Shown: positions 11,467 to 23,107, counted from the stretch's first letter. The stretch is 64,000 nt of DNA from Aquilaria yunnanensis (GCA_039654915.1 CM077594.1:34259001-34323000); one strand, 5' to 3'. Numbers and translations: made by a program. Notes: generated by a model from the sequence alone, not told the origin.

Positions 11467-12600
11467 TCACCTGTAGTAGCCTGCTAAGCCCAAGAAACTC
11501 CTCACCTCTGTAACTATAGTTGGTCTCTTCCACTCAACTACAGCCTGAACCTTTTTAGGATCAACAGATAGACCCTGAGCATTGCTGATGTGCCCAAAAA
11601 TTTGAATCCTTTTGGAGCAAAACTCACACTTAGACAACTTTGCATAGTACTGATTATCCTTTAGCACTTGCAAAACTGTCCTCAGGTGGTCCTCGTGTTC
11701 TAGGGTAGTCTGTGAGTACACCAAAATGTCATCGATGAAAACCTCAACAAACGAATCCAAATATAGTCTAAAAATTTGATTCATAGCTTTCGTGAACACT
11801 GCTGGGGCATTAGTCACACTAAACGGCATAACTGTATACTCATAGTGTCCATACCTTATCTTGAAGGTAGTTTTGGGGATATCTTCCTCCTTAACTCTGA
11901 TTTGAAAGTATCCAAACCAGAGCTCAATCCTAGAAAACACCTTTTCTCCTTTGATTCTATTGAACAAGACGTTAGTTCTAGGAAGCAGATACTTACTCTT
12001 GACTGTTACTGCATTCAACTTTGTATAGTCGATGCACAGTCTTAAAGTTCTGTCCTTCTTCTTCACAAAGAACACCAGGGCTCCCCACGGTGATACACTA
12101 GGCCTTATAAAGGCTTTTTTTAGTAGTCCCTCCAACGGCTTCTTTAAGTCATCCATCTTAAGAGCTGACATTCTGTAAGGTGGTATAGAAATAGGTTCAA
12201 CCTCAGGCGGAAGGTGGATTACAAACTTGGTATCCCTCTTGGGTGGTAACTTGGGCAACTCTACTGGAAACATGTAAGAAAATTGGTTGGCTACTTGAAT
12301 TTTCTCAAGTTCCTCCTCTATGGCCATCACATTCAATGAATAATACTCTTCCATGCTGACTGTGGGGATGGTATCCGTAAGTCCAAGATGTAAACTTTTA
12401 GCACTAGATGCTAATCCTCCTACACAAGAAACTATAGCTCCCTGAGCATCAGTATTGTCGACTGAGTGATTCATACAATCAATTTGTGGCTTACACTTAC
12501 TTAGCTAGTCTATTCCTAACACTAGGTCATAAGACCTCAATTCTGTTACACACAATTCATAACAGAAAATTATGGTCACCTAACTGGAAGGGATATCTAG
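11467..12600 (-). pseudogene. pol: B2 protease C-terminus and reverse transcriptase
   Basis: An open frame of 335 codons (12474-11467) runs from the protease tail through the whole RT palm: [44 protein letters not shown] (the usual [13 protein letters not shown] with Asp changed to Glu), then [13 protein letters not shown] with the FIDD catalytic pair, and [13 protein letters not shown]. The stop at 11467-11469 sits where family members have Arg (CGA to TGA is the likely change). A3 inserted at 12600 cuts off the rest of the protease and Gag, which should lie beyond the right end of the window. Confidence 0.88.
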
Positions 12601-13580
12601 TATTACCCACTTCGGAGTAATCTAATTATGGTGCCAAAATTGTGCATTTAGACTCCCAGGATTGGTAATGTTCTGTATGCCATCAGAACACTACCCTTAG
12701 TGTTCATACCAAAGTGGCCATCTTGGGCACTATGCAAACACATGCATATTGGTCCAACCGTCACACACATATTCACATTCAATGCACACCATGGCAGCAA
12801 AGAAGGAAAATACTAGCACAAGTCTTAATCTTGGCTACCACATATTAGGCAATCTTGTTAAGTTCTAGTGACCAGTCACTGCACCTGTAACTTCCACTAA
12901 TAAACTGTATCATTCTAGCCATGTACCCCCTATTTTATTTGCTCCACTATCAATTAGATACTTACAGCAAATGAAGGAATTTTTTTTTGCAGCAATAGTC
13001 CACCTACGGACGAAGTTATGGATTTTTTAAGTTGGTTACAAAATTCTGACCAAATGAACAGTAACTTAGCCAAATTTGCAACATCATATCTTTGGGTACA
13101 TAGCTCTAAATTCAGAAATTCCAAATTCTACTTCAATCTATAGATGTTCTATAGGTGTGATCAAAATTTCATACCAAGATTCCTTCTACACAGGGAGATA
13201 TAGAACTTTAAGTCCAAAGTCAAAATTCTGCTCACTTTATGACCATTTTGTCCATACAGAATTTCATAAGTGTGCAAACACTTCATTCACAAGGAGAAAA
13301 CCCTCCAAAGCTATCCCATATATGTCCATTACACAAGGAATTATATTACGTTGCTTTTAACAACTTTATGTGGCCAAAATAGAATTTACAAGTAAGCAGC
13401 CCATCATTCACACTTAGGCAGCTTTGCACCATAACACTTACATAGCCAAAACTTTACTCAAATTTTCACATACTTGTCCCATTTTACATACACTACATGT
13501 ACATGCATACATGAACTATATAATGCTCTTAACTCAGCTAAATACACACCCTAAGTTACAGGAGTGCCTAAGACACAATG
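12601..13580 (-). repeat. A3 3' LTR, left part
   Basis: It begins TATTACCCAC (consensus TGTTACCCAC) and runs to the CAATG where A1 inserted. It continues at 32513. No gene is seen. Confidence 0.85.
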
Positions 13581-15257
13581 TGTTACTACCTCACAAAATG
13601 GGAGAATTAGAAGTGCGTCATAATGGCTAAAAACGATCATATTGTGTAATTCTCACCATAGTGATTGAAGTGTGGGGGGAAAATGCATGATCAAAACCTC
13701 CTTAAAAGTATTACAAGTTGGTAACTTGGCCCCCAAGAAAAGCCTTAGGGATTGCTTGTTTGTCAAGCTACCTATGGACTTTTTTGTAAGGTTTTGGAAA
13801 TTTGGGTACTCAATTACAAAACCCTCAAGAAAGAGACTTTGAGGGTTATGGGTAGGATATGAATGGTATGAAAGTGCTATTGGAGGACCAAATTGCTCAT
13901 GGAAGACAAGTTTGGACAAAGGAAACACTAAATCCATTAAGGACCTAAATGTCTTAGTGTAAACCTTAAGATGTTCAAGCTTTTGACTTAAGTCAAGGGT
14001 GGAATTATGGGGTTATCCCATCATGGGGGAGGCAGAAAAGACTTGATAAATACTCAAAAATGTTGGGCACATGTGTACCACTGAGTTTAAGACAAAGAAT
14101 CCATAACTAGTGAGAAGGAAAGTGGCATAAAGCAAGGTTAAGGTTGTTTAAGTGTGTTTTGTTCCCTTAAGCTCATCTAAGGCCATTTAAGTGGCCAAAT
14201 TAGTTCTCCCTCTCTCATTTTCATCCTACTCTAGCCAAAGAACAAAGCCACACTTCCTTCATAGCCACCACACCTTCAAACTTGTAATTAATAGAAATTG
14301 AAGGCAAAAGGAAGCAATTGGAAGCAAACTAGAGCAATTACTTGGATACTTCAAGGGTCAAGCTTGATTTTTGGCCTACCCACTTTGGTAAGGGTTCTCT
14401 TGCACTCATGGACTATTTTCTACATTTTTTAAACATCCATAGAGCTAGGGCTAAGCTTGGAAGCGAGCAATGAGCTTGATGAACCAAGCTTAGTGAGGGG
14501 AGTGCACTTATTGAAGGTTTTGTGACCTAGTATGAAGTGCATGGTGATGGCAGCGAAGCTCTTGGTTTCTAGAGCCCAAAATTTAGTACTAACTACTATT
14601 AAAATCCTCCTAAGACCAAGCATTAGCTTGAGGAGGGCTTCCATAGTGATTTATTTAAGTTTATTGCATGTTTTACGGACTAATCTATGGTTGTTGTTGG
14701 TGCTGCATTTCATGTGTTTGTTGGTTGTGAATGGTTGATGCATTTGGTTGCTGTATCTTGTATATATGGATTTTGCTTCTTGTGTTTTAGTGTCTTTAGA
14801 TGTAGGTTTTAATGATGGTTACATTGCCTATTGAATCCAAGGGCTACCCTTACTAAGTTTCTCAATAAAGCTTACTTCCCTCAATTCTGTCATTTCAGGT
14901 CCAACAGAAAGATCACCTTCAAACTAACCTTTGTGGTTTGGGTTTTGATCTAAAATTTCAAGTACATGAACTTCCATCTGTCTAGTTATGATCAAAAAAG
15001 TTTGGTGATTTGAGGAGCACATTTGATATTTTTGGTGATGGTACTTATTATGTTGTGCAGCAGCTGTCCAGCATCCTGTTTCTGGAGTCCATTATGTCTC
15101 AGGCACTCCTGTAACCTAGGGTGCATATTTAGTTGAGTTAAGACCATTGTGTAGTGCATGTATGCATGTGCATGTAGTGTATGTAAAATGAGGCAAGAAA
15201 GTCAACATTTGAGTAATGTTTTGGCACCATAATTGGACTACCCTAGAGTGGGTAGCA
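13581..15257 (+). repeat. A1 5' LTR, with a large internal deletion
   Basis: It starts TGTTACTACC and ends GTGGGTAGCA, 1677 bp. The sister 3' LTR is about 2489 bp. The difference is one deletion at 15219-15225, where TTTTGGC occurs once instead of at both ends of the missing piece. The family terminal inverted repeat TGTTACC/GGTAACA is nearly intact. Confidence 0.9.
14451..14493 (+). repeat. Conserved family A LTR hairpin
   Basis: CTAAGCTTGG (14451-14460) and CCAAGCTTAG (14484-14493) form a perfect 10-bp stem with a 23-nt loop holding TGAGCTTGATGAA. Matching perfect stems occur at 3041, 19261 and 33106. One-mismatch versions occur near 5429 and 29462. If in the transcript it would be a stable stem-loop; role unknown. 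Confidence 0.7.
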
Positions 15258-15262
15258 GAAGT

Positions 15263-15274
15263 TGGTATCAAAGC
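15263..15274 (+). promoter_or_regulatory. A1 primer-binding site
   Basis: TGGTATCAAAGC lies five bases after the 5' LTR end and matches the usual plant TGGTATCAGAGC, complementary to the 3' end of initiator tRNA-Met, at all but one position. Confidence 0.85.
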
Positions 15275-15423
15275 ATGGTTTGTATAGGTACATAGCATAT
15301 TGTTGCATTGCATGCACCTACATACATGAACTCAGTTTGGTCAGCTGCTAGTGTCAAGTACCATTGAAATGCCTATGGTCTTTATATGTGCTCTATAACG
15401 AATCATCATTGTAGGAAGCAAAC

Positions 15424-16480
15424 ATGGTTGCCACAAGGAGAGGGGAACCACCCCGAAGATCTCCTACTGACTCTAGGCAACAAAGAAATGGACAAAATAG
15501 AGGGAATTGGGGCCAACAGGGGGCACAAAACCCTGAAGTGCCTCAGGTTTGGTTAGAGCTTCAGAGGAACTTAGCTCTAATCAATGAAAACTTAGTAAGG
15601 CTTATTCAAGCACAACAGCAAGGAGTTCAAGTAGCTCCCGTAGAACTAGTTCAGGATGCACAGCAGCAACCAAAAGAGGATATTAGGAATAAATCTGAAT
15701 ATGTTCCTTCTGGAAGCTTGGAAGGCACAAATGATGAAATGGTTGAGGAGGACGATGAGGATAGGAGAAATCCAAGAGGAAGAAGAATAAGGTCTGAGAT
15801 TGGTTAGGTGTCTATGACCAATCCCTTAGTTTATGACCATTCCTCCACTAGGAATAAGAATAAGGAAATCCATGAGAAAAGATCTAGAAGAAGGCAGGAC
15901 AACCTCAGTGTCCTAGAGTATGAGCACAAATTCAATCAGTTGGTGAGGTATGCTCCTCCTCACTATCATGGATTGGAAGAGCTAAATGCCAAAAGATTTG
16001 TTAGAGGCCTAAAGTCAGACATTAGAAAGGCTGTCAGACTTTTTGGAGCAGTCACATACCATGAAGTAGTATGGAAAGCTCTATTAGTAAAGCAAGAGGA
16101 GTATGAGACTAGGTACTTTCCCAGTGGACCAGGGGAAAGTAGTTAGGTAGGAGGCAAGAAGAAGAAGCCACCACATGGCAAAGGAATTTCCAAGAATTCT
16201 CTTATTGGCAGTGAGGGCAAGGTTAAGGGGAAGTTCCCTGGCCTAAAGTACCCTAAATGTAAGAAGTTTCATGGAAAAAAACCTTGCTATTTTGACACCC
16301 AAGCATGTCTAAGATGTGGATCCATGGATCATTGGATCAAAGACTGCCCACAGGCTCAAAGGAGGCCAAAAGACCAACGTCCAGTAAGGCCTATTGGGGT
16401 AGGACCTAAAGGAAGAGCACCTAAGGAGGGACAGCAGAGGCCAGTTCCTCTAGTGGTTCAGCCTCTGGTGTAGAGAGCTG
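15424..16480 (+). pseudogene. gag: A1 Gag remnant with zinc knuckle
   Basis: The frame opens at MVATRRGEPPRRSP (15424), 160 bp after the primer-binding site, and stays in one phase through in-frame stops at 15805 and 16144 to the zinc knuckle at 16306-16347 (Cys-x2-Cys-x4-His-x4-Cys, CLRCGSMDHWIKDC), then a basic, proline-rich tail. Compared with A3 Gag, about 400 bp of the capsid-like core is missing near 15890, where EKRSRRR runs straight into QDNLSVLEYEHKF. Gag would form the virus-like particle. Gag and protease share one frame, so this family probably makes a single Gag-Pol. Confidence 0.85.
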
Positions 16481-16557
16481 GTAGAGTCTTCCAAGTGGAG
16501 AAGCTAGAGACATCAGAGCAGGGATGAGCACTAAGAGGTAACATTCACATTAATGGC

Positions 16558-17112
16558 ATGCCTGTTAGTGTTCTATTTGATACTGGTGCATCTGTGTCTA
16601 TGGTGGCTAGGAAATTTGTTGATGCCATGAAATTGTGTACTGAAATCATACTGAGGACATCCTTAGTAAAAGCAGCAGGTAGTCAATGTCTTTTCAATAA
16701 TGACTTAGCTAAGGATTGTGAGCTAGTAATAGGAAAGACTAAGGTTATGACTAATATGCTAGTGTTGGACATTCCTAAGTATGATTTAGTGCTGGGTATG
16801 AATTGGCTTGCTATGCATAACATAAAAGTTGATTGTGCTAAGAGGGAAATCATATTGCCTAATGGTGAAGTGCATGCATTAGTGAATTCTAAGGAATTAG
16901 TGTATGAAATGCATGGCATGGAGCTAGAGGTGCTAGATGAGATACCTGTGATTTCTGAGCATGATTATTGTTATGCATTGAATCAATTGCACTGTGAAGA
17001 AGAAGTGGATAGAATACCTATAGTGAAAGACTTTCCACAAGTCTTTCCTAAAGACCGGCTAGGTATTCCCCCACAAAGGGAGATTGAGTTTGAAATCATG
17101 CTACAACCATAA
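16558..17112 (+). pseudogene. pol: A1 aspartic protease and linker to RT
   Basis: The frame shows VSVLFDTGASVSMV with an intact Asp-Thr-Gly active site near residue 8, then VLDIPKYDLVLGMNWL, the usual retropepsin C-terminal block. It continues to the RT entry ([21 protein letters not shown]) and stops at 17110. The catalytic triad survives, but the flanking Gag and RT are frameshifted, so no polyprotein could be made. It shares its phase with Gag. Confidence 0.88.
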
Positions 17113-17935
17113 TCTAGTCCAATATCCATACCTCTTTATAGAATGCTAATAACAGGATGAATGAGCTCAAGAAACAACTTGATGAAGTTCTTGAAAAAGG
17201 CTTCACAAGGCCAAGTGTTTCACCATAGGGAGCTCCTGTTCTCTTTGTGAAAAAGAAGGATGGATGTTTGAGACTATGCATTGGCTATAGGAAGCTCAAT
17301 GTAGTTACTATCAATAACAAGTATCCACTCCTTAGGATAGAGGATCTTTTTTATCAACTGAAGGGAGCTAAGATCTTCTCCGAGATAGATTTGAGATCTG
17401 GATACTTCCACTTAAGAGTAAAGGAAGAAGACATTCCTAAGACTGCATTTAGGACCAGATATGGGCATTATGAGTACACAGTCATGCCATTTGGTTTGAC
17501 TAATGCCCTAGCTGCTTTCATGGACCTGATGAAGAGAGTGTTCAGACCACATCTGGACAAATTTGTGGTTGTGTTCATTGATGACATCCTAGTGTGTATT
17601 CCAAGGATGAAAATAAACATGAACATCATCTGAAGATTGTCCTAAAGACTTTATTGGAACATCACCTTTATGCCAAGTTATCCAAGTGTGAATTCTGGAT
17701 AAGAGAAGTGTCTTTCCTAAGACACATCATAGATGCCCCAAGCCTTAGAGTGGGAAGGACCAAGGACTGTTAAGGAAATTAGAAGTTCCCTAGGATTAGC
17801 TGGATACTACAGGAAATTTGTATCAGGCTTTTCCATGATTGTCTCAGTTGTTACTCATCTGACCAAGAAGGGCCGAATATTTGAGTGGACTAAAAAGTGT
17901 GAAAATAGTTTCCAGGAGTTCAAGCAGAGGTTGGT
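17113..17935 (+). pseudogene. pol: A1 reverse transcriptase and RNase H fragments
   Basis: 17113-17246 holds the RT N-terminus with a frameshift and a TGG-to-TAG type stop (SVSP-stop-GAPVLF). The frame 17247-17633 shows [32 protein letters not shown] and VVFIDDILV (FIDD catalytic pair), then shifts frame. 17634-17735 reads [20 protein letters not shown] short deletion near 17736 joins to [24 protein letters not shown] and an RNase H stub ([19 protein letters not shown]). RNase H then breaks off directly into the integrase tail at about 17935. Confidence 0.85.
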
Positions 17936-18360
17936 GACAATGTTTGGCTGAATGTTGCACCAACCAAAAGGCACTGTCAAATTCGGCTGAAGAACCAAGT
18001 TTGCTCCAAGATACATCGGTCCTTATGAGATTTGGGACAAAGTTGGCGAGGTAGCATACAGGCTAGCTCTACCGCGAAGCATGTCAAGTGTTCATAATGT
18101 TTTGCACATCAGTATGCTTAAGAAGTGTCTATTGGACACAAAGCATGCTATTGTAGTGGAAGACTTACAGTTGGAACCTAACTTGACATATGAAGAGAAA
18201 CCTATAGCTATCTTAGCCAAGGATACCAGAAGGTTAAGAAACAAGCTCATTCCCATGGTTAAATTTAGTAGTCACACCACTCTCAAAGAAAAGCAACTTG
18301 GGAAACTGAAAAAGACCTTATGGAAAGGTATCCTGAAGAATACCTAAAGATAAAGCTATT
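17936..18360 (+). pseudogene. pol: A1 integrase C-terminus and chromodomain remnant
   Basis: [19 protein letters not shown] opens the integrase C-terminal module directly after the RNase H stub, so the zinc-binding and DDE core regions are absent. FAPRYIGPYEIWDKVGEVAYRLALPRSMSSVHNVLHISMLKK follows, then NLTYEEKPIAILAKDTRRLRNKLIPMVK, the chromodomain start. The end of the chromodomain (ATWETEKDLMERYPEEY) is in another frame after about 18268. The motif order is that of Tekay/Del chromoviruses. Confidence 0.87.
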
Positions 18361-18378
18361 TTGGAGGACCAAAATTTT

Positions 18379-18393
18379 TAAGGGGAGGAGCAT
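18379..18393 (+). promoter_or_regulatory. A1 polypurine tract
   Basis: AAGGGGAGGAGCA lies immediately before the 3' LTR start TGTTACC at 18394. Confidence 0.85.
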
Positions 18394-19380
18394 TGTTACC
18401 ACCTCACAAAATGGGAGAATTGCAAGTGTGCCGTAATGGCTAAAAACCATTACATTGTGTAATTCTCACCATAGTGATTAAAGTATGGGGGGTAAAAGGC
18501 ATGATCAACACCTCCTTAAAAGTATTCCAAATTGGTAACTTGCCCACCAAGAAAAGCCTTATGGATTGCTTGTTTGTCAAGCAACCTATGAACTTTTTTG
18601 TAAGGTTTTGGAAATTTGGGTACTCAATTGCAAAACCCTCAAGAAAGAGACTTGGACAGTTATGGGAAGGATATGAATGGTATGAAAGTGCTATTACCAA
18701 ATTGCTCATGCAAGACAAGGTTGGACAAAGGAAACACTAAACCCATTAAGGACCTAAATGTCTTAGTGTAAACCTTAAGGTGTTCAAGCTTTGACTTAAG
18801 TCAAAGGGTGGAATTATGGGGCTATGCCATCATGGGGGAGGCAGCCAAGAGTCGATAAATAGTAAAAAATCTTGGGCACATGTGGACCAATGAGTTTAAC
18901 ACAAAAAGAAACCATAATTTGTGAGAAGGAAAATGATGTAAAGCAAGGTTAAGCTTGTTTAAGTGTGTTTTGTGCCCTTAAGCTCATTTAAGGGCATTTA
19001 AGTGGCCAAATCACTTATCCTTCTCTCATTTTTGTCCTCCTCGAGCACAAGAACATAGCCACACTTCCTCCATAGCCACCACACCTTCAAACTTGCAATT
19101 GATTTAATTGAAGGCAAAAGGAAGCAGTTGGAAGCAAACTAGAGCTATTGCCTGGATACTTCTAGGATCAAGCTTGATTTTTGGCATACCCACTTTGGTA
19201 AGGGTTCTCTTGCTCTCATGGACTATTTTCTACATTTTTCAAACATCCATGGAGCTAGGGCTAAGCTTGGAAGAGAGCCATGAGCTTGATGAACCAAGCT
19301 TAGTAAGGTAAGTGCGCTTATTGAAGGTGTTGTAACCTAGTGTGCAGTGCATAGTGACGGTAGTGAATTTTTGGGTTTCT
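18394..19380 (+). repeat. A1 3' LTR, left part
   Basis: It starts TGTTACCACCTCACAAAATG and runs to GGGTTTCT, where A-solo inserted. It continues at 31001. No gene is seen. Confidence 0.9.
19261..19303 (+). repeat. Conserved LTR hairpin, A1 3' LTR copy
   Basis: Perfect arms CTAAGCTTGG and CCAAGCTTAG, same spacing as at 14451. Confidence 0.7.
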
Positions 19381-19422
19381 TGTCACAACCTCACAAAAAC
19401 TAGAGAATTACAAGTGTGTCAT

Positions 19423-21868
19423 TGACACGGCCATCCCTGGCCCCTACCCAGGAAGCCCTGTGAGAGCTGGTCTCACGGTGGATTGCAATTGGCTATTGTG
19501 TATGTGTGCGGATTAAATCCCATGCTACTAGTTGATTATCCTAGAATATGCAATATGCATGCTCTTCATGCTTTCACTTGGTTTATTAAAACCATAAAAC
19601 ATTAACTTGGCCAAGTAATTTCTACACCAAAAATAAGTACAAATAGCCAAAGCATACAAAATCAACATTTGTGTGAGTTTACTACACATAATAACTCACG
19701 AGAACATTCATACATAAAGTAGACTAATGCCCTCACCCAAGAGCAATCCTAGAGTAAAGGACTCCTTATAACATAGACTATGGAGGCAACTAAAAGTACT
19801 GTATAAATACAAGCCTCTACTGAGATCTTTTTTACTTAACTCCCACCTTGGATGGAAATCCCAGTGGCAAGTCTCAAAAGTCCTTGCCAAGTGCTACTAG
19901 GCTCTGCAGCCAAATGAAGACTTAAGTTAGTACTGTACTTAACCAACAAGCCAACTAAATATACCCATGTAGACTAGAGTCACAAGAATTCTCAAATTCC
20001 GTATCTGTACACACAAAAGAACACTACCGCGATAATCCTCAATGATTGCCCGGTCCAGCAACTTGAATCTTTGCATAACATAACTAGGGAGTGAGAATTT
20101 GACAATTCTCAGTAAGGGTCTTCAGTGTACCTGCAAGAAAATTACTAGGACTGGACATATGATGAACATATGTAAACTTGCTGTGAGCTCACATAGCATG
20201 AGGGTCTATTATATGCACATATAACTAGGCCAGAAAGACCTCTCCTCAACTAGTCCTCCTCATAGTGCATCATTCCATGCCTAGCGAGTTCTGATCACTA
20301 ACCGGCTCCTAGGAAGCTGAAGCTTACTTGATGCAAATCATGTAGCCTTCCTATAGTCGTCATGCAGGGGAATTATGGTGGAACTTTGTAGACTAGGCCA
20401 TAAGACCTTTTGTTGTAGACTAGATGAACAAGGTTTCGCCTTGCGACCTCGTGGCTACAGCATGGCTAGGCCGACAAGGGTTCTAAACCTCTCACCTGAG
20501 CTAGTGGTACCTAGTTATGCTCATTTGCAACATAGTTTCCTTGCTTATTGCACAAGCAACCTTAAAACTGTACAAACCTCAAGGAAACTTCTATATTTTG
20601 TGGGACTTTTGGAAGTCTCGGAGTACCCCCAGAATCCTTAGACCCCTAGGTACGCTAAGAATCCCCTGAGGTCTTATTTGGATCAAGCTAGCAAAATGTG
20701 AAAAATTCACCATTTTTGTCTGTGGTCACGTGTCGCCATAGTTGGGGACGTCCTGTGACATTTTACTGGATTGGTGACGCGTCGCGGGGGTCGACTTGTA
20801 ATTGGTGACGCGTTGCCAATCTGCAGAAATGCAGAATTTGGCGCATTTTGCTACTATGAACTTTGGACGATTCCTGCACATACCAAACATGCAAGGAATG
20901 CCTCCAAATTTCATACACACATAGAACATGTTGGATAGAACATAACCAACTATCACAAGCTAAGCTATGATGTCTTGTAACATCAATCCAATCCTCCCAA
21001 TTCCTTAAGTCCACCACAATTCAACCAAAACTTTTAACTAATGCCATAGCTAAAACCACTCGAATTCTTCAAGCAAACTCAAGCTATTCGCATTAAATGA
21101 ACTTGAAAACATATCTCCCTTACCTCAACTTCAAGTAACACACGAGAATCAAGCTCCTTTTCAACCAACCAAGCTCACCAAAGTTCTACACAAGTTCCAA
21201 TCCAAAAACAAAGCACTAATCACTAAAGCTTCATTCTCTAACCAAAACCCAAGCTTCAAACTAACTAATAAACATGAATTTAATCAAGAACACATTTCTT
21301 ACCTGGTTCAAAAATAGGAGAAGTGGAAAAATGTCCTTCCAAGCTTCAAAATCATGGTTTAAAGCTTGAAATTGGCTCCTCCAAGCTTATACACCTTGAA
21401 TTGCACCTTTTGACACCAAGATCACTTGATTCCAAGGTTAATTTGAGAGAGAAATGAGTGAGGGAAGGATGAAAACGTGGTTATGGGAGCCTCTCCCTTC
21501 TCTTTCCCTTCTTAACCCTTACTTAGCATCAAGGTCACCAAGGTTTCAAGTTTAATGCAATTAAGCCCCCCATCTTTGTAACTTAGTCATTCTTGATTAA
21601 ATTCTTGTCTATTCTTTAATTTTGAGTTAAGGTTGAAAGTTAAGTTATAAAAATTCATTTTAAAACACTCAGGACTCGTCCCGGCTATTCAGGATGCAAA
21701 ATTACCATTTTGCCCCTCAACTTCGTTCAGTGCTTTATTTTTCTCGGAACTTAGTGAACTTTACTAAACTTCTCTATTCTTGCTATGTAAACTTGAATTA
21801 AGGTTCTAAAGTTAATTTAAAACACTTTACCTTCCTCAATTTCACCTCCCACTAGAAGGGCCATAACA
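19423..21868 (-). repeat. B1 3' LTR
   Basis: 2446 bp, TGACACGGCC...GGGCCATAACA. The first 100 bp differ from the 5' LTR at about nine positions by eye, so insertion is not recent. No gene is supported inside. Confidence 0.95.
20724..20817. repeat. Triplet of 14-bp palindrome-like sites in the B1 3' LTR
   Basis: Sites at 20724-20737 (GGTCACGTGTCGCC), 20773-20786 (GGTGACGCGTCGCG) and 20804-20817 (GGTGACGCGTTGCC), starts 49 and 31 bp apart. Confidence 0.85.
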
Positions 21869-21885
21869 TTCTCCCCTCCTTCTTG
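21869..21885 (-). promoter_or_regulatory. B1 polypurine tract
   Basis: On the minus strand AAGAAGGAGGGGAGAA directly precedes the LTR start TGTTATGGCCC. Confidence 0.88.
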
Positions 21886-22400
21886 AATTTGGTCCCCCAA
21901 ATTCCGTTGCAACTCTGGAAAAATATTAGGATACCTTTTCAGAATATCCTACTCCGTCTCCCAGGTAGGTTCCTCCTTAGTATGGTTATACCAAAGGATC
22001 TTAACCATCGAAATCACGTAGTCCACAATTTCTTGACTTGCCTATCAGGTATCTGAATGGGTTTCTCCTCGTAGGTCAAGTCTTCTTGAATAGGTATCAC
22101 TGAAGGATTTACTACCTGGCCCGGTTCCACAGCACATTTTCGGAGTAGACTAACGTGAAACACGTTATGCACTTGAGATAGGTTAGGTGGTAATGCTAAC
22201 CGATAAGCAACTTTCCCTACCTTCTCCAACACTTCATAAGCTCCAACATATCTAGGAGCTAACTTGCCCTTTTGCCCACAACGGCTAATTCCTTTCTTGG
22301 GTGACACTTTCAAAAGTACTTTTTCTCCAACTTCAAAACTCAAATCCCTTCTCCTCAAATTCGCATACTTGGTCTGCCTGTCATTGGCTGTCTTAATCCT
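21886..22400 (-). pseudogene. pol: B1 integrase C-terminus and chromodomain
   Basis: Frame 22358-22014 reads DLSFEVGEKVLLKVSPKKG, KLAPRYVGAYEVLEKVGKVAYRLALPPNLSQVHNVFHVSLLRK, then EDLTYEEKPIQIPDRQVKKL, where a frameshift near 22020 cuts the chromodomain. Chromodomain residues (RW..RSFG.., then ILKRYPNIF-like) continue in other frames to about 21886. This is the cleanest family B copy of the C-terminal module and shows the Tekay/Del type tail. Confidence 0.87.
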
Positions 22401-23107
22401 CTATTGGATTAACTTAATCTTAGCTGTAGTGTCAGCTATGATTTTAGGTCCAATAGCTACCTTATCTGCAGAGTCTGCCCAACAATGAGGTGTCATACAT
22501 CGTCTCCCATACAAAGCTTCATATGGTACCATTCCAATAATAGCTTGATGACTGTTATTATAAGCAAATTCAATCAATGGTAAATGCTGATCCTAATCAC
22601 CTCTGAAATCAATAGCACACATTCGTAACATGTCCTCCAATGTCTGAATCAGTATCTCAGATTGCCCATCAGTCTGAGGATGAAAAGTAGTACTAAGACT
22701 ATCTTTACTTCCTAATCCTTCTTGAAAAGCATTCCAAAATTGTGATATGAACCGTGGATCTCTATCAGATATAATTTGATCTGGTATACCATGGAGTCTC
22801 ACAATCTCTTTAAGATACAACTAAGCTAACTTTTCCAATGTATAAGAAATCTTGATATGTATGAAGTGTGCCGACTTCGTCAGTATATCAACCACTACCC
22901 ATATAGCATCATGCTGACTCCGAGTATTCGGTAACCCTACTAGAAAATCAATTATAACGGATCCCCATTTCCTCACTGGCAGAGGTAAACTCTAAAGTGT
23001 GCCTGCTGGCTTCTGATGTTTGGCTTCAACCATCTGACATGTCAAACACTTTGCCACATGTCCTCCTACATCCTTTTTCAATCCCGACCACCAGAAATGT
23101 GTCTTCA
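22401..23107 (-). pseudogene. pol: B1 integrase zinc-binding and core region
   Basis: From 23107 the minus frame reads [36 protein letters not shown] (zinc-module Cys pair) and stops at 22992. The core follows in phase: 22820-22593 gives [28 protein letters not shown], then TTFHPQTDGQSEILIQTLEDML. The second Asp (SDRDPRF) and the Glu (GQSE) are both present, which makes B1 the reference for the segment lost in B2 and C. The N-terminal part including the first His pair was lost in the RNase H-integrase deletion. Confidence 0.85.

Noticed and set aside
14755..14770. TATATATG in family A LTRs as the promoter TATA box
   Set aside because: It lies more than 1 kb from the LTR end in full-length copies and inside the hydrophobic frame; position does not support a core promoter.
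15263..15274. tRNA-like sequence
   Set aside because: Only the 12-base complement to the tRNA 3' end is present, directly after an LTR; this is a primer-binding site.
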